A stretch of DNA of 64,000 nucleotides from an uncultured Saprospiraceae bacterium. GTDB lineage: Bacteria > Bacteroidota > Bacteroidia > Chitinophagales > Saprospiraceae. Of the stretch, positions 26,493 to 35,437 are shown one piece after another. Location of the stretch: NCBI GenBank assembly GCA_937928405.1, contig CALFWZ010000114.1, forward strand, positions 1 to 64,000, in the 5' to 3' direction. The notes beneath the pieces are model-generated. The model was not told the DNA's origin, made no database searches, and saw only the letters and a list, made by a program, of their open reading frames with translations. Position 1 is the first letter of the stretch. Each line of letters begins with the position of its first letter. A program made the position numbers and the translations under genes.

Positions 26493-27740
26493 TTATTTAA
26501 TGGTGATTTCCACCCGTCTGTTCTTAGCTCGACCACCATCGGTGCCATTATCCGCAATCGGTTGATCAGGACCTTGGCCAGTAGCAGAAATAAGGTTTTT
26601 ATTGATACCTCCATTGGTGCCTAAGTAGTCACGAACAAATTCTGCTCGTTTACGGCTTAGACGACGGTTGATGTTTTCTGCACCTCGATTGTCAGTGTGT
26701 CCTACCGCACTGGCTCGTCCACCTTCCTTATTATCTAGGTAGTAAATAAGATCAGCGAATTGGTTTCTTTGCTCGGCACTCAACTCAAGTGTTTGTGAAT
26801 TGGTTTTAAAATAGAGCACAAGTGGGTTGGCTCGTAAGCGTTTTTCAACTTCTGCTAGCCGATCACCGCTTTCTGCTCCATCAAAGAAGGCATACGTAGC
26901 TCCACCAACTGTTTCTTCGTTAACGAAAGACAGGGTATTCTCCATGCGAGCATCTATTTCGATTTGTTTAGATGGTACACCCATGCCAATCAACATCCCT
27001 TTTATTTTGTTGGCGCGAGCCATTCCTAAAGAAGGTAAAACACTGCTATTGGTTTCCTGATCCGTGTATAAGCCGGTAATTTTCAAGGAACGTTTTGGAT
27101 TAGCCTTTAAGTAATCTGCCGTTTTTTGAAAAGAAGCATTAACTTCCGTGTCTACTGGGTCCATATATTCATAAGAGGACATTGGAAAGATTAGGTTGTC
27201 TTTTGCGCTAGTACTAAATGCCGCGGCATCTTGAATATTTAAACTGCGGCCTTGGGCGATAGTTCCGAAGACATAGTCCATTCCACCGATCACTTTATTA
27301 TTATCGATGTCGAGGTTCTCTTTGAGGGCAGATCCTGTGAGTAGTTGAGCTGCTGGAACACCTAATCCGATGAGATACCCTTTCATAGCATCACCTCGAG
27401 CTAACCCCAAATTACCAAAACTGGTATTGTTTTCTTCCGAAGCCATATAATGACCATTGAGGGTAACAGACTTAGTTGGGTTGGCTTTTAGGTAAGCAGC
27501 TAGGTCGTTGAATTCTGTTTTGACGTCAGCTGGTTCGATGATAGGAGCGGCGCCATTAAGACCAAATAGTAAGTTGCCGGCTTGAGTTGCGGCTACGGTC
27601 TTGGCTCCATCTTTAATTAGTAAGCCGCTGGTTGCAGCTGCACCCGCACCACAGCAGATGCTGCGTCCAAGCAAGGCTCCACCGATACCCCAAATAAGCA
27701 AAATAGGTACGAAGAAAAGCCAGGAGAAAGGTTGTCGCAT
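26493..27740 (-). CDS. Membrane-anchored protein with three OmpA-like modules
   Basis: 415 residues. The N-terminal TM helix (~7-28, PILLIWGIGGALLG) has the same LLxWGxGxALLG motif as the downstream 811-residue protein. Two degenerate OmpA-like modules follow (~56-143 and ~183-270, each with YLKANPxxS, a GLARG/GMARA segment and IGxGVP). A canonical OmpA C-domain covers ~306-415 (GHTDNRGAENINRRLSRKR, with Asp350 and Arg365 for peptidoglycan binding, and NRRVEITIK). The layout fits an inner-membrane anchor whose periplasmic part grips peptidoglycan. It is the first gene of the cassette. Confidence 0.87.
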   Translation of the reverse strand: MRQPFSWLFFVPILLIWGIGGALLGRSICCGAGAAATSGLLIKDGAKTVAATQAGNLLFGLNGAAPIIEPADVKTEFNDLAAYLKANPTKSVTLNGHYMASEENNTSFGNLGLARGDAMKGYLIGLGVPAAQLLTGSALKENLDIDNNKVIGGMDYVFGTIAQGRSLNIQDAAAFSTSAKDNLIFPMSSYEYMDPVDTEVNASFQKTADYLKANPKRSLKITGLYTDQETNSSVLPSLGMARANKIKGMLIGMGVPSKQIEIDARMENTLSFVNEETVGGATYAFFDGAESGDRLAEVEKRLRANPLVLYFKTNSQTLELSAEQRNQFADLIYYLDNKEGGRASAVGHTDNRGAENINRRLSRKRAEFVRDYLGTNGGINKNLISATGQGPDQPIADNGTDGGRAKNRRVEITIK

Positions 27741-28127
27741 AGTTATGAATTTTGTTTTTAGTTTTAAAAAAAATAGAGAAGAAAAATTGTACTGATATTA
27801 AGACCCTTTATTAGGAAATTAGTCACAGTATGAAATATGATCTATGGGTTTAATTTTTTTTACTTGGTATGATCGTAAAAATAAAAAAAAAATAACCAAA
27901 TCTTAGTATCGGTTTTAATTTTTCCAATTTAGATTTTTCTTTTAGGTACAAAACGTAAATTTACGGTGATATTGAAGTGTTTCGTAATGTGTGTTGTAAG
28001 TGGTAAATCAATAGGTTGATTATATGGTTTTTAATTTAGAATGAGCATCTATATGCTGCTCAACTAGATGGTATTTTGTTTGTTGAAAATCATAAAAAAT
28101 CACTGCGAATTTGCTTACTTTTGTTCT
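27741..28127. other. Divergent intergenic region
   Basis: 387 bp between the OmpA-like gene (minus) and the 28128 gene (plus). A 12-nt palindrome CGTAAATTTACG at 27954-27965 could be an operator. A -7-like box lies at 28116-28123. Nothing else is recognised. Confidence 0.5.
28116..28123 (+). promoter_or_regulatory. -7 promoter box TACTTTTG before the 28128 gene
   Basis: It ends four bases before the ATG at 28128, supporting that start over an upstream in-frame ATG at 28068, and implying a leaderless or nearly leaderless mRNA. The -33 element is not evident. Confidence 0.45.
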
Positions 28128-28520
28128 ATGAAAAAAATCATTATTCAGGACGAGTCCATGACTGGAAAATTACTCAATGAATTGCTTTTACAAATCGATG
28201 CGGAAACCATTACCGTCGCGGATTTAATCAAAGCAAGAGTACACGCAGAAGTCGAACAATTTAACCAAAATAAACACCCGCATTATTACGGTCTGGTCCA
28301 GCCTGCTGCCGCTGAACGAGTACTCAATGGCTACAAAATGAAGAAGGACGCCGTAATTGACGCAGAAAAACAAACATACGTAGCGCTAGATGCCTTTCAA
28401 AAAAATGGATTTTTTGTACTCGTAGATGACTATCAGGTTGGTGATTTACACGAAGAAATCCTCATTGATGAGGATACCAAAGTTAGTTTTGTTCGTCTCA
28501 CGCCCCTAGTTGGAGGTTAA
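28128..28520 (+). CDS. Small hypothetical protein paired with the DUF4132 gene
   Basis: 130 residues (MKKIIIQDESMTGKLLNEL...). I chose 28128 because a promoter-like box lies immediately upstream and the extra N-terminal residues of the longer frame look non-coding. It is mixed alpha/beta with no motif I can name; QPAAAERVLNGYK and VLVDDYQVGDLHEEI stand out. The DUF4132 gene follows 12 bp after its stop, so they are one operon and probably partners. Confidence 0.7.
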   Translation: MKKIIIQDESMTGKLLNELLLQIDAETITVADLIKARVHAEVEQFNQNKHPHYYGLVQPAAAERVLNGYKMKKDAVIDAEKQTYVALDAFQKNGFFVLVDDYQVGDLHEEILIDEDTKVSFVRLTPLVGG

Positions 28521-28532
28521 TCAACCTATAAA

Positions 28533-30476
28533 ATGTCTCCTCAGCTAAAAGCCAATCGACAAAAAATCATTCGTCAGATTAATCAAATTCAGGACGACCT
28601 GAGTTTTTTCTACAATCACCCTACGGACGAAGATAAAGGCCGTGCGTGGCAACTACTTTTTGATCATTTTTTTACTAAAAAAACTGGACGCCCAACCAAA
28701 GGCTGGAAACGAAAAACGAGGGAATTGATCGACCTGATCGGCCCGACATTATACCAAAAATATACCGCTGGCTTTCTTCGTAAATTATATGAGTTGGTTT
28801 TGTTGATTCAACGTACCAAAACAGGTAATGAACTCTATTTTTTTCATGAACAATTCCAGGAATTGTTCAAAGGAATGATTTGGGCTGCTTCTTTTATCAA
28901 CGATACGAATCTTATCCAATTAATCGAAGGTATTGGATTAACCTGTTTTAAAAAAATTCCAACGCATGGCGCTATTTCTGTAAAATTGGGCAATGCCTGT
29001 CTTTATAGTTTAGCAAATTTACCTGATCGGGGTGGAATTGAACAACTCTTACATTTTCGGAATAAAATCATCTACCCCTCCGTTAGACGGAATATTGAAA
29101 AGCATCTATGCCTGATGGCAGCGGAATATGAGATGACCACCGACGAATTAGAAGAGATGGCCGTATCTGATTTTAAGCTTTCTGTGGATTATAAAATACT
29201 GGAATCATTTGATGGGTATACCGGAATGATTGCGATTTTAAGCGATGGAAAAGTAGTCACAACTTGGTCTGATGATCAGCATAAAACACTAAAAAAACCT
29301 CCTAAATCTCTTGATCCGATAGCAGTTAAGGCATTTAAAGATCAGGCAAAAAAATTAAAAAATTATCTTAGTGTTCAGCGTCGCAGAATAGAAGATGTCT
29401 TTTTGCGTCGGAGACAGTGGCGGTATGAACTTTGGGGAAAATACTATCATCATCATCCGCTTATCAGCCATCTTAGTCATCGACTCATTTGGCAATTCAA
29501 TCAGGATGAAAAAAGTGGTACGGCGATATATTTTAATCATGACTGGCAAACTGCTGATGGACAACTACTGGATTGGATTGATGAGCGAGCTACGGTGGAA
29601 CTTTGGCATCCGCTCCATGCCTCTGCGCAGGAGGTCTTGGAATGGCGAACTTGGCTAGAGGATCACGAAATTCAACAACCTTTTAAGCAAGCGTATCGAG
29701 AAATATATTTGTTGACGGATGCAGAACGCCATACAGGTAACTATTCGAACCGATTTGCAGCTCATATTTTGCGTCAGCACCAGTTTGCCGCGCTCTGCAA
29801 AATTCGTAATTGGCAATATAAGCTGAAAGGTCAGTGGGCCAATGATAGTATTCCAACCATTTCGATTCCTGTATGGAATATGACGGCAGAGTATTGGGTG
29901 GAAATAGATTGGGAGGGAGAAGCTACCGAAAAAGGTGCTTTTCAGTTGATTTTTACAGATCAAGTACGATTTTATGAGGATGATGAACAACTGGAGATGG
30001 ATGAGGTGCCAGCGATTGTTTTTTCGGAGATCATGCGCGACATAGATCTTTTTGTGGGGGTTACCAGTATTGGAAATGATCCAGGTTGGCAAGATAATAA
30101 TACCGAACACAACGACTATTGGCGGAATTATTCATTTAGTGAATTATCGGCTTCTGCCAAAGTACGAAAAACGGCACTTGAAAAGCTGATTCCCCGCCTT
30201 AAAATAGCCTCAAAATGTCATTTTGAAGATCGTTTCTTAGTGGTGAAAGGAAGCAGGCGAACGTATAAAATTCACCTTGGAAGCGGCAATATCTTGATGG
30301 AACCCAACGATCAGTACTTATGTATTGTTCCTGATCGGAAAGCAGACAAACTGGACAAGCTTTTTCTCCCATTTGAAGGGGACCAACTCCTTTCTATTAT
30401 TGTCAGTAAAGCACTCTTATTAGCAGCCGATCATCAAATAAAAGATCCCGTTATTTTAGACCAACTTCTGGACTAG
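28533..30476 (+). CDS. DUF4132 domain protein
   Basis: 647 residues, cytoplasmic, no TM. The C-terminal half matches DUF4132: RRQWRYELWGKYYHHHPLIS with HRLIW following, VELWHPLHASAQEVLEWR, PFKQAYREIYLLTDAER and FAAHILRQHQFAALCK. DUF4132 proteins (MolR/YehI-like) are widespread; several sit near WGR-domain proteins, and their activity is unsettled. The N-terminal half is helical and less conserved. The small gene directly upstream is a likely partner. No catalytic residue can be assigned with confidence. Confidence 0.82.
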   Translation: MSPQLKANRQKIIRQINQIQDDLSFFYNHPTDEDKGRAWQLLFDHFFTKKTGRPTKGWKRKTRELIDLIGPTLYQKYTAGFLRKLYELVLLIQRTKTGNELYFFHEQFQELFKGMIWAASFINDTNLIQLIEGIGLTCFKKIPTHGAISVKLGNACLYSLANLPDRGGIEQLLHFRNKIIYPSVRRNIEKHLCLMAAEYEMTTDELEEMAVSDFKLSVDYKILESFDGYTGMIAILSDGKVVTTWSDDQHKTLKKPPKSLDPIAVKAFKDQAKKLKNYLSVQRRRIEDVFLRRRQWRYELWGKYYHHHPLISHLSHRLIWQFNQDEKSGTAIYFNHDWQTADGQLLDWIDERATVELWHPLHASAQEVLEWRTWLEDHEIQQPFKQAYREIYLLTDAERHTGNYSNRFAAHILRQHQFAALCKIRNWQYKLKGQWANDSIPTISIPVWNMTAEYWVEIDWEGEATEKGAFQLIFTDQVRFYEDDEQLEMDEVPAIVFSEIMRDIDLFVGVTSIGNDPGWQDNNTEHNDYWRNYSFSELSASAKVRKTALEKLIPRLKIASKCHFEDRFLVVKGSRRTYKIHLGSGNILMEPNDQYLCIVPDRKADKLDKLFLPFEGDQLLSIIVSKALLLAADHQIKDPVILDQLLD

Positions 30477-30568
30477 TTTTTGAATTAATAAGATGATCAT
30501 ATTCTACTTAGATCCTTCCACTTAGCTCCCTCTTTACTGATTTTTCATATTAAAAATTTTATTTATTT

Positions 30569-32668
30569 ATGAAATTCCATAAATCGATACTCATTTTACT
30601 GTTGTGTTTCACTGTCTTTTCAGCGGTGAGGTCTAACACAGTAGATAGTTTGCAACAAGCCTTGCTACTGCTACCGGATGACTCGGTTAAGGTGATGACG
30701 TTACTGGAATTGTCGAGGAACATGATGAATGAAGACCTAGAACTAATGTATTTTTATGGTGAAAAAGCAAAACAACTTTCTGAAAAAATTAATTACCGAG
30801 AAGGGATTGTGAAGGGCATGAACTCCATGGGTATTAGTTTTCAGATGAAGGGTGAAACAGATATTTCTTTGGAAATTTTTGAAGCTGCTGCTAAAGTGGC
30901 CAAAGATTTTGGGCTTTGGAAACTTGAAAGTACGATGATGAATAATATTGGTGTGAATTATTATTCAAGAGGTGACTATACCCAAGCGTATGTATATCAT
31001 CAAAGTGCCTGTAATGTAGCTAGGTCTAAAAAAGATACACTTGGAATTGCCATAAATCTTTGTAGTATGGGGGAAGATTTAGCTGCCGATGACCAGCATA
31101 GTCGAGCCATAGAACTGCTAAAAGAATCAAGGGATTTGTCGAAACTGGTCAATCACCCTTATTTGATAAACATGAATATGGTTTTAATTACCAATAGCTA
31201 CATAGAATTAAAAGATTACGAAAAAGCAGAGCAATCGCTGCAAGCAGGATTGGATAGATTAGAAGAAAATCAAATGGCGAGAGACCATTATGTTTTTTGC
31301 TTATTCTATAATTTAAAAGCTAAACTCTTAGATCAACAAGGCAAAAGAGAAGAAGCATTAATAGTGGCGAAAAAGGCAGAAAAGATTGCCCGAGAAAAAG
31401 GATTTTTAGATGTTTTAAGTAAAAATTTAATCATCTCAGCTAGAATTTATGCCAAGGAACATAAGTTTTCTGCCGTTATCTCCACCGCTGCGGAAGCCTT
31501 GGAATTGTCCATAAAGAGTGGAGCGCTCGATGATCAAAAAACGAATTATCATTTATTGACAAATGCTTATGCAGCAATGAATAATTTTAAAGCTGCTTAT
31601 GAGACCAAAATAGAATATCATACGATTAGTGATAGTTTGACCATGTTAACCGTTGAACGAAATATTCGTGATATTGATTACCAGCATCAGCTTGCTCAAA
31701 AAGACGCAGAAAATCAAGTACTTAAAGCAGAACAGGCAGAGAGTAATGCGATGTTGCGGGTGCGTACTTTTGGGGGGATTGCCATGTTATCCTTATTGGG
31801 TTTAATGACGTTATTTGCTTTTACGCTCTACCGAGGGAAGCGAAGAAGAGAAAAGAATAGCCGGAGATTAGAAGAAAGCGTAAAATCCAGAACTTTAGAA
31901 CTGGAAAAGGTCAACGAACGGCTAAAAATAAGCAATGAGGAGTTGGAAAGATTTGCTTACATCACTTCTCACGATCTGAAAGAGCCACTCCGAAACATCA
32001 ATGGATTTGTAAAGTTATTGCAACGGGAACAAAGTTTAAAAACCATGTCTAAAACGGAGAATGAATACTTTGGTTTTATCTTGCAGAATGTTCGACAGAT
32101 GCAACAGTTAATTAACGACGTACTTTCTTTTTCTAAAATTTCTTCTCAGAATATTAAGGTGTCTCCCATTTCGGTTTCCGAGCTCGTGGAGGAAGCTAAA
32201 ATTGGCTTGGGTGAATTGATCAAAGAGAAAAAAGGAGTCGTAGCCGTAAATGCGATTCCGATTATACATACCAATACCGCACAACTCCGGATTCTATTGA
32301 AAAATCTAATCGAAAACGGTATTAAATATAATGATAAGCCCAATCCAACAGTTTCCATCAATTACCAATTAGTTGAAAATTTTCACCACTTGATTATCTC
32401 AGATAACGGTATTGGAATCGAAACACGGTACCATGATCAGATATTTGGGATGTTTAAAAGACTACACAATCGGAAGGAATATGAGGGGTCTGGTCTAGGT
32501 CTTGCTATCTGTAAGAAAATAATTAACCGATTGGGTGGTGATATTTTGTTAAGTAGTAAACTAGGAGCGGGTAGTGTTTTTACGGTGATTCTACCCGTAA
32601 TTAACCATAAATCTCTCGTAAATACTCAAATAGAAAACCAAGAACTACCCATCCTAGAAACAAATTAG
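30569..32668 (+). CDS. Sensor histidine kinase with periplasmic TPR domain
   Basis: 699 residues. A signal peptide (1-22) is followed by a TPR sensor region (~30-360), a TM helix (401-421) and a coiled linker. The HisKA domain has the phospho-acceptor His468 in YITSHDLKEPLRN. The HATPase domain has the N-box with Asn583 (LIENGIKYN), the G1 box SDNGIGIE near 611-618 and the G2 box GSGLGLAI near 640-647. It autophosphorylates in response to a periplasmic signal. No response regulator is adjacent, so it is an orphan kinase. No receiver domain is fused. Confidence 0.93.
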   Translation: MKFHKSILILLLCFTVFSAVRSNTVDSLQQALLLLPDDSVKVMTLLELSRNMMNEDLELMYFYGEKAKQLSEKINYREGIVKGMNSMGISFQMKGETDISLEIFEAAAKVAKDFGLWKLESTMMNNIGVNYYSRGDYTQAYVYHQSACNVARSKKDTLGIAINLCSMGEDLAADDQHSRAIELLKESRDLSKLVNHPYLINMNMVLITNSYIELKDYEKAEQSLQAGLDRLEENQMARDHYVFCLFYNLKAKLLDQQGKREEALIVAKKAEKIAREKGFLDVLSKNLIISARIYAKEHKFSAVISTAAEALELSIKSGALDDQKTNYHLLTNAYAAMNNFKAAYETKIEYHTISDSLTMLTVERNIRDIDYQHQLAQKDAENQVLKAEQAESNAMLRVRTFGGIAMLSLLGLMTLFAFTLYRGKRRREKNSRRLEESVKSRTLELEKVNERLKISNEELERFAYITSHDLKEPLRNINGFVKLLQREQSLKTMSKTENEYFGFILQNVRQMQQLINDVLSFSKISSQNIKVSPISVSELVEEAKIGLGELIKEKKGVVAVNAIPIIHTNTAQLRILLKNLIENGIKYNDKPNPTVSINYQLVENFHHLIISDNGIGIETRYHDQIFGMFKRLHNRKEYEGSGLGLAICKKIINRLGGDILLSSKLGAGSVFTVILPVINHKSLVNTQIENQELPILETN

Positions 32669-32824
32669 ATATTAGAATTGGTACACATTTTGACTGTTGA
32701 TAGTCAGCTGATTTGAATAAAAATTTAAGCAGATAATTTTTCCTTTGTTTGAAACCATAGGAGAAATCACACGTAAAATACATATATAATTAATATTAAT
32801 ATAAAGTATACTCACTTTTGGGTG

Positions 32825-32888
32825 AGTGTTTGTTCATAGTTTTTGTTTTTTGTTTTGTCTCCCGGTATTTGCCGGGAGAATTTTTTTT
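32825..32888 (+). repeat. U-rich leader plus terminator hairpin, copy 1
   Basis: The run TTTGTTTTTTGTTTTGTCT at 32842-32860 is followed by CTCCCGG/CCGGGAG around a 6-nt loop and then T8. A small stem ACTCAC/GTGAGT lies just upstream. Confidence 0.6.
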
Positions 32889-33023
32889 CTCCTTTCGTTC
32901 CTTTTTCCTTTTCTATTTCCAAAAAAAAATAATCCATCCGTTTACTAACGAATGGATCATCTGATGTTTACTTATCCTGCTTTTGCAGTATAGAAATGGG
33001 TGTTCTATCTCATTTCTTAAAAT

Positions 33024-33089
33024 AGTGTTTGTTTTAACAGTGTTTGTTTTTTGTTTTGTCTCCCGGGTTGTTACCGGGAGCTTTTTTTT
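33024..33089 (+). repeat. U-rich leader plus terminator hairpin, copy 2
   Basis: The same leader and stem as copy 1 about 200 bp on, but with a different 7-nt loop, followed by T8. Either copy could also end the histidine-kinase transcript. Confidence 0.6.
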
Positions 33090-33110
33090 CAAAACAAAAC
33101 ACTTAAACCG

Positions 33111-34400
33111 CTAAAAAAATACGGTTTCTTCCTTTTGTACTTTCGTACCAATTAAGGTATTATCGGGTATGATCGCATTACGGTGAACAATCACAATGCC
33201 ATTGCTAACCGTAAAGTGTTCATGTTTACCATCAGGCATATTTTCTGTTCCAATAATCTTTACATTTTTGCCGATTCTGGCATTTTTATCAATAATAGCA
33301 TTTTCGATTTGGGTGTTTTTTCCAATACCGATAGCGGGTATTTCTGAAGTCCCGTTTTCATCCCAAAAGTCATTTCCTAAAATCACTGTTCGCCGAATGA
33401 TCGCTTCTTCTCCAATACGCGTAAGATTGCCTACCACAGCACTACTTAATTCTTTGGCGGCTATTTGACCACCTTCACCAAATAGAACATCTTGCATCTG
33501 CGTACCACGTATTTGACTAGGTGGGTGCATGGTTGGGAATGTAAATATTTTTTTAGTCAAGCCAAATTTGTATTCAGAATCTCCGGTAGCCAATGCCATA
33601 TTGGTATCAAAATAAGATCGAATGGTTCCAATATCTTCCCAATATTTATCAAATAGGTATGACTGAACTTGGTAATTATGCTCGATTGAGTGAGGAATTA
33701 TTTCTTTCCCAAAATCTAATGCGTCTGGTAAGGCGGAAAATAATCGGTGAATCGCATCTTTACGGAAAAAATAAATACCCATCGAGGCAAGATAATGTTT
33801 GCCTTTTAATTGCTGAGGCATATCCAAATTCGACTTCCAGTTTTCTACAACCTCTGCCACTGGTTTTTCTATAAAAGATAAAATACGTTGGCTATCATTC
33901 GTTTTCATAATACCAAATCTGGTGGCCTCTTTCGCAGTCACTGGTTTGGTGGCAATGGTAATTTCTGCTTTGCTTTCGATATGTTCAGTCAACATTTCCT
34001 GTAAATCCATTTCGTAGAGCTGATCTCCAGAAAGAATTAGTAGGTGGTCATAATCCATCTGATCGATATAACTCAGTGATTGTCGTACGGCATCCGCAGT
34101 ACCACGGTACCAGTTCATATCATTTAGTCGTTGTTCCGCCGCTAGGATTTCTACATGACGGTCGCTGAAGGCATCAAAATTATAGGTGTTTTTCAAATGT
34201 TGATTCAGAGACGCGGCGTTATACTGAGTGAGCACAAAAATCTGATTTAGATTCGAATGCAAACAATTAGCAATTGGAATATCAATCAGCTTGTACTTGC
34301 CGCCAATTGGGACAGCAGGTTTAGAACGATGTTGTGTCAGTGGATAAAGTCTACTTCCAACACCACCTCCGAGGATGAGGCAGATAGTTTTATTGGACAT
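33111..34400 (-). CDS. glgC: Glucose-1-phosphate adenylyltransferase (ADP-glucose synthase)
   Basis: 429 residues. The nucleotidyltransferase domain has LGGGVGSRLYPLT near the N-terminus, KPAVPIGGKYKLIDIPIANC, WYRGTADAVRQ and LSGDQLYEMD. A C-terminal left-handed beta-helix (IPAIGIGKNTQIENAIIDKN) completes the family layout. It makes ADP-glucose from ATP and glucose-1-phosphate for glycogen synthesis. No other glycogen gene is adjacent. Confidence 0.95.
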   Translation of the reverse strand: MSNKTICLILGGGVGSRLYPLTQHRSKPAVPIGGKYKLIDIPIANCLHSNLNQIFVLTQYNAASLNQHLKNTYNFDAFSDRHVEILAAEQRLNDMNWYRGTADAVRQSLSYIDQMDYDHLLILSGDQLYEMDLQEMLTEHIESKAEITIATKPVTAKEATRFGIMKTNDSQRILSFIEKPVAEVVENWKSNLDMPQQLKGKHYLASMGIYFFRKDAIHRLFSALPDALDFGKEIIPHSIEHNYQVQSYLFDKYWEDIGTIRSYFDTNMALATGDSEYKFGLTKKIFTFPTMHPPSQIRGTQMQDVLFGEGGQIAAKELSSAVVGNLTRIGEEAIIRRTVILGNDFWDENGTSEIPAIGIGKNTQIENAIIDKNARIGKNVKIIGTENMPDGKHEHFTVSNGIVIVHRNAIIPDNTLIGTKVQKEETVFF

Positions 34401-34578
34401 AATTACGGTTTTATCCTAAATCATTATATTTTAGTTGTTTATTTTTGTTTTGGTATTTTAGAAAAATTATAATTTGATTCGGAATGTACTTTACATCGTG
34501 TTTCTAATGATTTAGGAAGTTAGAGTGAAAATTACATTAAGTATAATATATATACTATAAAATAAATTACGTTGAGAA

Positions 34579-35244
34579 ATGGGAAAAGATACAAGTGAGA
34601 CTAATCTTATTCAAAACTTGCGCGAAGACTATCGGGCGAGTACCCTAGAATTGGAGCGCACTATGGGGCATCCACTGGATCAGTTCGGAATTTGGTTTGA
34701 AGAAGCCTTAAAAGCCAAACTCCCCGAACCGAACGCCATGACTCTGGCCACCGCTAGCGCCGATGGTATGCCCTCTGCACGGATTGTGCTATTAAAAAAC
34801 TATGATACGGCTGGTTTTGTCTTTTATACCAATTATGGAAGCCGTAAGGGCCAAGAGCTACTGAAGAATCCTCAGGCAGCCTTGGTATTTTGCTGGCTCC
34901 CCTTGCAGCGACAGATTAGAATTGAAGGTCGTGTAGAAAAAATCTCTAAAGAAGCATCAACCGCTTATTTCCAGAGTCGCCCCAAGTCCAGCCAAATTGG
35001 TGCTTGGGTCAGTAACCAAAGTCAACCCACGAAAGGAGACCGCTCTGAACTCGAAGCCAAAGAAGCAGCACTGAAGAAGCGATTTAAAGAGGTAGAGCAA
35101 CTACCATTACCGGACAACTGGGGAGGTTTCCGAATTATTCCCGAAAATTATGAGTTCTGGCAAGGGCGTACGAGCCGCCTGCACGATCGGATTTTTTATA
35201 AAAAAAACAAGGATGGCTGGGAGAAGCTAAGATTGGAACCGTAG
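34579..35244 (+). CDS. pdxH: Pyridoxine/pyridoxamine 5'-phosphate oxidase
   Basis: 221 residues, the usual length. FMN- and substrate-binding motifs are clear: SARIVLLKNYDTAGFVFYTN, GSRKGQELLKNPQAALVFCW, RQIRIEGRVEKIS, SRPKSSQIGAWVS and the C-terminal WQGRTSRLHDRI. It makes pyridoxal 5'-phosphate using FMN and oxygen. It is monocistronic, divergent from glgC and convergent with the flotillin gene. Confidence 0.97.
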   Translation: MGKDTSETNLIQNLREDYRASTLELERTMGHPLDQFGIWFEEALKAKLPEPNAMTLATASADGMPSARIVLLKNYDTAGFVFYTNYGSRKGQELLKNPQAALVFCWLPLQRQIRIEGRVEKISKEASTAYFQSRPKSSQIGAWVSNQSQPTKGDRSELEAKEAALKKRFKEVEQLPLPDNWGGFRIIPENYEFWQGRTSRLHDRIFYKKNKDGWEKLRLEP

Positions 35245-35360
35245 GTTAAGATTTGTTCAACCGCAACGGGAACTGCAATTCGTGATTTTGGTTTCTATCT
35301 TTTGTAATTGATTCTGAAGTTGAGGTTGCTCTTGAACACATTTGATTTAGCGCCCATAAA

Positions 35361-35392
35361 AAAGCGCCTGTTTATCACTAAACAGACGCTTT
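35361..35392. terminator. Bidirectional terminator between pdxH and the flotillin gene
   Basis: AAAGCG plus CTGTTTA pairs with TAAACAG plus CGCTTT across one C-A mismatch, with a TCAC loop. A/T-rich runs flank it on both sides of convergent genes. Confidence 0.65.
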
Positions 35393-35437
35393 ATAGATGG
35401 TCATTTGAGGTTAAGCTTTATATTTTTACTGAAGAAT

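Larger units (their letters stand above)
32669..33110. other. 442-bp convergent intergenic region with two hairpin units
   Basis: It lies between the histidine kinase (plus) and glgC (minus). It holds the duplicated U-rich/hairpin units at 32825 and 33024; nothing else is recognised. Confidence 0.6.
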
